Source: Candidatus Epulonipiscium viviparus (lineage in GTDB: Bacteria > Bacillota > Clostridia > Lachnospirales > Cellulosilyticaceae). From it: a DNA stretch of 64,000 nt. Positions 58,853-64,000 of the stretch are shown one piece after another (position 1 is the first letter of the stretch; every line of letters starts with the position of its first letter). The position numbers and the translations under genes are program-made. The notes under the pieces were generated by a model that saw only the letters and a program-made list of their open reading frames with translations, searched no databases and was not told where the DNA came from. The DNA lies in contig NZ_CP117982.1 of NCBI RefSeq assembly GCF_030708075.1, positions 2,621,302-2,685,301 of the forward strand, written 5' to 3'.

Positions 58853-60690
58853 TGAGCATGGGCATCAGCATCTGTATCGGCAGTAGCATGAGCATGGGCA
58901 TCAGCATCTGTATCGGCAGTAGCCTGAGCATGGGCATCAGCATCTGCATCGGCAGTAGCATGAGCATGGGCATCAGCATCTGTATCGGCAGTAGCATGAG
59001 CATGGGCATCAGCATCTGTATCGGCAGAAGCATGAGCATCGGCATCAGCATCTGTATCGGCAGTAGCATGAGCGTCGGCGTTGTCATCTGTATCGGCAGA
59101 AGTATGAGCGTCGGCGTCAGTCATCTGTATCGGCAGAAGCATGAGCATCGGCATCAGCATCTGTATCGGCAGAGCATGAGCATCGGCATCAGCATCTGTA
59201 TCGGCAGAAGCATGAGCATCGGCATCAGCATCTGTATCGGCAGTAGCATGAGCATGGCATCAGCATCTGATCGGCAGAGCATGAGCCGGGCATCGTCATC
59301 TGTATCGGCAGTAGCATGAGCATCGGCATCAGCATCTGTATCGGCAGAAGTATGAGCGTCGGCATCAGTCATTCTGTATCGGCAGAAGCATGAGCATGGG
59401 CATCAGCATCTGTATCGGCAGTAGCATGAGCATGGGCATCAGCATCTGTATCGGCAGTAGCATGAGCATGGGCATCAGCATCTGCATATCGGCAGAAGCA
59501 TGAGCATCGGCATCAGCATCTGTATCGGCAGTAGCATGAGCATCGGGCATCAGCATCTGTATCGGCAGAAGCATGAGCATCGGCATCAGCATCTGTCGGC
59601 AGTAGCATGAGCATGGGCATCAGCATCTGTATCGGCAGACATCTGATCGCAGTGAGCATCGGCATCAGCATCTGAATCGGCAGTAGCATGAGCATCGGCA
59701 TCAGCATCTGATCGGCAGAAGCATGAGCATCGGCATCAGCATCTGTATCGGCAGAAGCATGAGCATGGGCATCAGCATCTGTATCGGCAGAAGCATGAGC
59801 ATGGGCATCAGCATCTGTATCGGTAGTAGCATGAGCATGGGCATCGACATCTGTATCGGCAGAAGCATGAGCATGGGCATCAGCATCTGTATCGGCAGAG
59901 CATGAGCATGGGCATCAGCATCTGTATCGGTAGTAGCATGAGCATGGGCATCAGCATCTGTATCGGCAGAAGCATGAGCATGGGCATCAGCATCTGTATC
60001 GGCAGAAGCAGGCGCATGGGCATCAGCATCTGTATCGGCAGAAGCATGAGCATGGCATCAGCATCTGTATCGCAGTAGCATGGGCATCAGCATCTATATC
60101 GGCAGAAGCATGAGCATGAGCATCAGCATCAGCATCTGTATCGGCAAAAGTGAGTGTGGGCATCAGCATCTGTATCGGTAGAAGCATGAGCATGGGCATC
60201 AGCCTCTGTATCGGCAGAAGCATGAGCATCGACATCAGCATCTGCATCGGCAGAAGCATGAGCATCGGCATCAGCATCTGTATCGGCCGAAGAAAAGGCC
60301 CATGAAGGTGTCGGCTCCAGCATCTGTATCGGCAGTAGCATGTGCATGGGCATCAGCTTCTGTATCGGCAGAAGCACGAGCATGGGCATCAGCATCTGTA
60401 TCGGCAGAAGCATGAGCATGGCGCATCATCATCTGTATCGGCAGAAGCATGAGCGTGGGCATCAGCATCTGTATCGGCAGAAGCATGAGTGTCGGCATCA
60501 GCATCTGCATCGGCAGAAGCATGAGCACGGCATCAGCATCTGTATCGGCAGAGCATGAGCATGGGCATCAGCATCTGTATCGGCAGAAGCATGAGCATGG
60601 GCATCAGCATCTGTATCGGCAGTAGTATGAGCGTCGGCGTCGTCATCTGTATCGGCATTGACATCTGTATCGACAGAAGCCTGAGCATCG
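58808..60690 (-). repeat. 36-bp tandem repeat array (about 50 units)
   Basis: The plus-strand unit is close to GCATCAGCATCTGTATCGGC, then AG(A/T)AGCATGAGCATGG. On the coding (minus) strand it encodes 12 residues of the type DTDADAHAHASA. Many units are exact, others vary at a few positions, and a minority lack 1-10 bases (for example near 59276, 59640-59650, 60075 and 60540), which shifts the frame. Unrelated unique sequence interrupts the array near 60285-60315. The array produces long meaningless open frames on both strands. Confidence 0.92.
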
Positions 60691-61556
60691 GCATCAAATT
60701 CGGCTTCAAGTCTATCGAGTTCTGCCTCGATGTCATTTTTTAGATCTACAACGACGTCTAAAGTTATATTAGAAAGTGCGGCAGGAGTTTTGGTCTCGGC
60801 CATTTCGATATATTTTAATGCAAGGTTGTAGCGCTCGTCCAGATAGGCAATGCGCGCATAATAATAGTAAGGCTCGGGATAGTGAACATCAGCAGTGATC
60901 AAACTCTTGTATAGTTTGCGAGCTTTTTTATCTTCGAATAAATAGAAATAGCTGGTTGCCAGATTTTCTTTGATGATATTGTTGTTGGGATATTTTTCGA
61001 GAGCTGCGATAGAATAGTCGCGAGCTTTCTCGTACTGTTCATTGAGATTAAGAAGCATTCCGTAGGTTTCCCAGAGCTGTTCGGCGTCACTTTCTTGGGT
61101 GAGTTCTTCATAAAGAGCGATGGCGTCATCGAGTTTATCTTCTTTATATAGCATAAGACCTTTGACAACTTTAAAATTGAAGATACCGTCTTTGTTGAGA
61201 ATATCGGTTTGAATAGTTGCTGCAACTTGTTGGGCCTTTTGGGTGTGGCCCTGAGCGAGTAATTTGTAGGCATAAACAACTTTGATCTCCTCGGGACATT
61301 TTGGCAATGAGAGGGCTTTTTCATATAAACCATAGGCAATATCGAATTGCTTTCTCAAGTAGGCATTGTGAGCATTTTGAGCCAATACGTAATGTCTTCT
61401 GCGATACCCAAAAAATAGCATACATATTATAATAATGGCGATGGTTAAGCCGTAGCCTGCCCAGACGCTTCCCGTTACAATATTGAGTAAATAGCCGAGT
61501 AGCATAAATAGACCGGCTAGCAAAAATAGTAAAATAAGACTTCTTTTTTCAGACAT
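60498..61556 (-). CDS. Membrane-anchored TPR protein (N-terminal part)
   Basis: Two membrane helices (about 6-26 and 32-50) are followed by some six TPR units (about 55-265), for example AYLRKQFDIAYGLYEKALSL, YKEDKLDDAIALYEELTQES, LNEQYEKARDYSIAALEKYP and AYLDERYNLALKYIEMAETK. A helix with DLKNDIEAELDRLEAEFDAD leads into the Asp/Ala/His repeats. The apparent end at 60498 is a frameshift product (ending in a Cys/Met-rich tail), so the real protein probably continues to 58466 and would exceed 1000 residues. TPRs suggest a scaffold at the inner membrane face. The gene is divergent from the glycosyltransferase gene. Confidence 0.75.
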   Translation of the reverse strand: MSEKRSLILLFLLAGLFMLLGYLLNIVTGSVWAGYGLTIAIIIICMLFFGYRRRHYVLAQNAHNAYLRKQFDIAYGLYEKALSLPKCPEEIKVVYAYKLLAQGHTQKAQQVAATIQTDILNKDGIFNFKVVKGLMLYKEDKLDDAIALYEELTQESDAEQLWETYGMLLNLNEQYEKARDYSIAALEKYPNNNIIKENLATSYFYLFEDKKARKLYKSLITADVHYPEPYYYYARIAYLDERYNLALKYIEMAETKTPAALSNITLDVVVDLKNDIEAELDRLEAEFDADAQASVDTDVNADTDDDADAHTTADTDADAHAHASADTDADAHAHALPIQMLMPCSCFCRCRC

Positions 61557-61711
61557 AATTTCCTCCTATAAAACGTAATATAGAAATATTTTAGCTCGTT
61601 TTTTTTATAAAAGCAATACATGTTAGAAAATTTAAAAATATGGTAATACTATCAAAGAGAGTTTAAATATTTGTATACAAAAATTAGTGAGGCAAATTAG
61701 GAGGGATTTTT

Positions 61712-62851
61712 ATTAAAGTATTGATTGCAACAGACACATATAAGCCAACAATAAACGGAGTAGTGACTTCTGTTTTAAATTTGGAAAAAGGGTTAAGAGA
61801 GCTGGGGCATGAAGTGAAAGTGGTAACACTGTCTCAAACGGCCCAATCATATTATGAAAATTCTGTGTATTATATAGGATCGATAGATATGAGTCGAATC
61901 TACCCAGATGCGAGAGTAAAGACACCGATTGTGAATAGAAAAGAAAGATTGGAGATAATAGATTGGCAGCCGGATGTCATTCATACGCAAAGTGAATTTA
62001 GTACGTTTTTGATTGCTAGAAAGATTGCAAAGAAGCTGGATATTCCGATAATTCATACGTACCATACCAAATACGAAGATTATACGCATTATTTTATAGA
62101 TCATGCAGAACGAGGCAAAAAGATAGTAACAATAGCGACGCATTATCTGTCCGAGCATGTGAAAGGAATTATTGCACCGACGCGCAAGATTGCAACGTTG
62201 CTGGAAGGATATAAAGTGGAATGTGCGACAAGAGTGATTCCAACAGGGATTGAACTGGAGAAATATAAGAGAGTAGTATCGGAAGAAAGTATAGCAAAGC
62301 TAAAAGAAAATTTGAAGATTGCCAAAGATAATTTGGTGTTAGTTTCTATAAGTCGAGTGGGCAAAGAGAAGAATATTGCAGAACTAATTCGGTATGTGAA
62401 ATCGTTTAAAAGAGATAACGTGTCGTTGTTGATAGTGGGAGATGGGCCCGAACGCAAGGCACTACAAAATTTGGTGGGCAGCTTAAACTTAACTGAGCAG
62501 ATTAAATTTACGGGAATGATACGGCCAAATGAAATAGCCGCGTATTATCAGCTGGGGGATTTGTTTGTGTCCGCATCGACGAGTGAAACACAGGGGTTAA
62601 CTTATATAGAAGCATTGGCGAACGGAACGCCTATTTTATGTAGAGAAGACGAGTGTTTGGAAGGGCTGGTAGAAGAAGGAGTAACAGGATATTCATTTGT
62701 GAGCGAAACAGATTTTCATCAAAAGCTATTGGACTTTATGGATGTTACAGATAAAGATGAAATGAAAGCGGCCGCAAAGCGTGTTGCAGATAAATATAGT
62801 ATTTCAAATTTTGCTAGAAGTGTGGCTGAGTTTTATAACACCTATGTATAG
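61712..62851 (+). CDS. GT4 glycosyltransferase (diacylglycerol glucosyltransferase-like)
   Basis: The conserved start IKVLIATDTYKPTINGVVTS begins at an ATT codon (61712), seven bases after AGGAGG (61699-61704). The nearest standard start, TTG 61721, would remove the first beta strand and is 16 bases from that site. The protein of 379 residues is a complete GT-B enzyme: DVIHTQSEFSTFLIARKIAK, HTYHTKYEDYTHYF, VIPTGIELEKY, SISRVGKEKNIAELI, LIVGDGPERKAL and SASTSETQGLTYIEALANGTPI (the E-x7-E donor motif). It resembles the group that glucosylates diacylglycerol for glycolipid anchors. It is monocistronic, with a terminator at the stop. Confidence 0.85.
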   Translation: MKVLIATDTYKPTINGVVTSVLNLEKGLRELGHEVKVVTLSQTAQSYYENSVYYIGSIDMSRIYPDARVKTPIVNRKERLEIIDWQPDVIHTQSEFSTFLIARKIAKKLDIPIIHTYHTKYEDYTHYFIDHAERGKKIVTIATHYLSEHVKGIIAPTRKIATLLEGYKVECATRVIPTGIELEKYKRVVSEESIAKLKENLKIAKDNLVLVSISRVGKEKNIAELIRYVKSFKRDNVSLLIVGDGPERKALQNLVGSLNLTEQIKFTGMIRPNEIAAYYQLGDLFVSASTSETQGLTYIEALANGTPILCREDECLEGLVEEGVTGYSFVSETDFHQKLLDFMDVTDKDEMKAAAKRVADKYSISNFARSVAEFYNTYV

Positions 62852-62870
62852 AGTAGCATGGGTGTTTTTT
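62837..62870 (+). terminator. Terminator of the glycosyltransferase gene
   Basis: AACACCTATG pairs with CATGGGTGTT (one G-T pair) around an 11-base loop containing the stop codon, followed by T. Confidence 0.75.
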
Positions 62871-62986
62871 GTGTATTATTTATAAATAATGTTTTCATAA
62901 AAATGTAAAAACTGAATATATATATTATGGTATGTAAAAAATGTCAAATGAGCGAATAAAAAATGGGATAATTTTCCAAAAAACTA

Positions 62987-63014
62987 TAAAGAAGTGTAGA
63001 ATGAGTGACGATAT
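62987..63014 (+). promoter_or_regulatory. Sigma-D (motility sigma)-like promoter
   Basis: TAAA (62987-62990) and GACGATAT (63007-63014) are separated by 16 bp. The sigma-D consensus is TAAA, about 15 bp, GCCGATAT, so seven of eight -10 bases match. It lies 35 bp before the GTG start of the next gene. Confidence 0.45.
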
Positions 63015-63049
63015 ATTTTATAAATATATATTTGAAGGAGGATTTTAAA

Positions 63050-64000
63050 GTGAGAATAGAAAGTAATCAAATTAATCCACAAGAACTACAATCTAGAAAT
63101 GCACAACAAATTCAGGAGACTCAAAGGCAACGAGAAAATAATCAAGCGCAAGAAACTGCACCGGTGCAGCAAGCCAATGAACCAGCAGCTGTATATGAAA
63201 GAGGCAGCCGACCACCAGTAACCGGAATATATCAAAGACCACAGCCAAGAGCGCAACAGCAAGCTCAAGCACAAACTAACAGTGCAACAAACCAAGCAGA
63301 ACAAGCGATGGCTCAGGCACAGAGAACTGCCGCACAAGCGCAACAAGCAACGCAACAAGCTCAGGCAAGAGCAGTAAACGAAGAAGCGGAAGAGGCTCAA
63401 ACTGAAGAACTAGACGAAGAAGAGATCTCTCAAGAAATTACTGATGAAGTGGCTAAACAGCAAAAAGTGGAAGAGCAAGCAGATGTTCCTCGTTCGAGTG
63501 AAGAGACTAGAGGATTAAGCTCGGATCAGCTTTCGGCATTGAATGATATGTTTGCGTCGCAACAAATGAATATGCTGAATCAAATGGGATCGTTTGCAAA
63601 TAATCAAGCATCAAACCAAGCATCATCGGCTATGTATGGAGTGTTAAATAGCGCAAGCAGTACGATGAGTAATGCAATGTTAAATAGTTATGCTAGTGTA
63701 TTTGGAAGCGTTGAAGAGGCAATACCAGGATTGGCCACTACACCAGAAGGAGCAGCGGAGGCTATCGCACCGGGCGGAGCTTATTCTGTTGATAAGGTTG
63801 CGGACCGTCTATTTAAGTTTGCAGAAGAGGTAGCTGGAGACGACCTGGAGAAGATGGAAGAGATGCGAGATGCGGTTATGCAAGGATTTGAAGAGGCTGG
63901 AATGGACTTAGAAACTGGAGAAGGAATGCCGGGAATCACGAAAGATACATATGACGCGACTATGAAAAAGTTTGAAGACTACTTTAACAAAGCAGCAGAC
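63050..64000 (+). CDS. Gln/Ala-rich protein of unknown function (partial, C-terminus off the window)
   Basis: GTG 63050 follows GAAGGAGG at a good distance, and 317 codons stay open to the window end. The N-terminal half (about 1-150) is low-complexity, rich in Gln, Ala, Asn and Glu. A middle part (about 155-225) is Ser/Asn/Met-rich, and the visible C-terminal part is YSVDKVADRLFKFAEEVAGD, then LEKMEEMRDAVMQGFEEAG and TKDTYDATMKKFEDYFNKA. I recall this last block (SV...RL/IFDFA...L.GGD...I...R.A...GF..A) from clostridial proteins without assigned function. There is no signal peptide or membrane helix. The sigma-D-like promoter hints at a link with motility. Confidence 0.75.
   Translation, partial: MRIESNQINPQELQSRNAQQIQETQRQRENNQAQETAPVQQANEPAAVYERGSRPPVTGIYQRPQPRAQQQAQAQTNSATNQAEQAMAQAQRTAAQAQQATQQAQARAVNEEAEEAQTEELDEEEISQEITDEVAKQQKVEEQADVPRSSEETRGLSSDQLSALNDMFASQQMNMLNQMGSFANNQASNQASSAMYGVLNSASSTMSNAMLNSYASVFGSVEEAIPGLATTPEGAAEAIAPGGAYSVDKVADRLFKFAEEVAGDDLEKMEEMRDAVMQGFEEAGMDLETGEGMPGITKDTYDATMKKFEDYFNKAAD

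Noticed and set aside
58852..59319. Long plus-strand open frame encoding Met-Ser-Gly-Ile-Ser-Ile-Cys repeats, and several minus-strand Met/Leu-rich frames in the array
   Set aside because: They are other-frame readings of the 36-bp repeat with no ribosome sites. The Asp-Ala frame, continuous with the TPR protein and the acidic tail, is the biological one.
58808..60690. CRISPR-like array of regularly spaced repeats
   Set aside because: Units are contiguous 36-bp repeats without unique spacers, they are continuous with a coding frame on the minus strand, and no cas genes are present.
63086..63400. Minus-strand Leu/Cys/Ser-rich open frame
   Set aside because: It is the antisense of the Gln/Ala-rich coding region of the gene starting at 63050, which has a clear ribosome site and an uninterrupted frame.

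Overview
The window is AT-rich and densely coded, with strong AGGAGG-type ribosome binding sites. It reads as the chromosome of a low-GC, probably spore-forming Firmicute of class Clostridia. Supporting markers are the gene order rplU-prp-rpmA-obgE-yhbY-nadD/yqeK-rsfS, an L27 protein with a cleavable N-terminal extension next to its protease gene, rnc-smc-ftsY, asp23-fakA, a Spo0E-like peptide, a CotS-family protein and a CsaB cluster. A lachnospiral relative is my best guess, but that is inference. No phage, IS element, rRNA or CRISPR array is visible.

Layout. 1-12.2 kb (all minus) is a cell-surface polysaccharide locus: csaB (cut by the window edge), a decayed DUF5693 gene, two DUF4330 genes, an internally shortened glycosyltransferase, an O-antigen ligase/polymerase, MurJ, a second glycosyltransferase, a phosphodiester glycosidase and an LCP ligase. 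12.3-13.9 kb (plus) holds endonuclease IV and a YmfI-like reductase. 14.1-15.6 kb is a secreted YD-repeat protein. 15.6-20.6 kb is a sugar ABC transporter operon divergent from a chemoreceptor. 20.8-22.8 kb is asp23-fakA. 22.8-25.5 kb is scarred by an inverted 896-bp copy of the transporter/chemoreceptor intergenic region, which leaves two gene fragments and alters the 3' ends of two neighbours. 25.7-27.1 kb is a MATE transporter.

27.2-35.5 kb (minus) is the most interesting unit: yceG, telA, two paralogous diguanylate cyclases, three TerD-family genes and ridA in one tight run. This is a tellurite/stress-resistance module physically joined to cyclic-di-GMP synthesis. 36.0-43.4 kb (plus) holds rnc, smc, ftsY and a MerR-like gene; ftsY carries a large 15-bp tandem repeat whose frame is broken as sequenced. 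43.5-49.8 kb (minus) holds a Spo0E-like gene, a zinc-ribbon membrane gene broken by two in-frame TAG codons, DUF5685, a Cys-rich TPR protein without its J domain, a phosphosugar mutase, a PEGA protein and a CotS-like protein. 50-54.1 kb holds an ECF S component, tRNA-Met and thrB (minus), then metY-metA (plus). 54.2-58.4 kb (minus) is the ribosome/GTPase operon. 58.5-61.6 kb (minus) is a membrane TPR protein followed by a ~1.9-kb array of 36-bp repeats. 61.7-62.9 kb is a glycosyltransferase with an apparent ATT start, and 63.05-64 kb is the 5' part of a Gln/Ala-rich gene behind a sigma-D-like promoter.

Three themes recur: erosion of accessory genes (DUF5693, glycosyltransferase, zinc-ribbon, J-domain gene), repeat expansion inside coding sequence (ftsY, the TPR gene), and coupling of signalling modules to surface or stress functions. 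All names come from reading translated sequence and recalling families; no database search was run.
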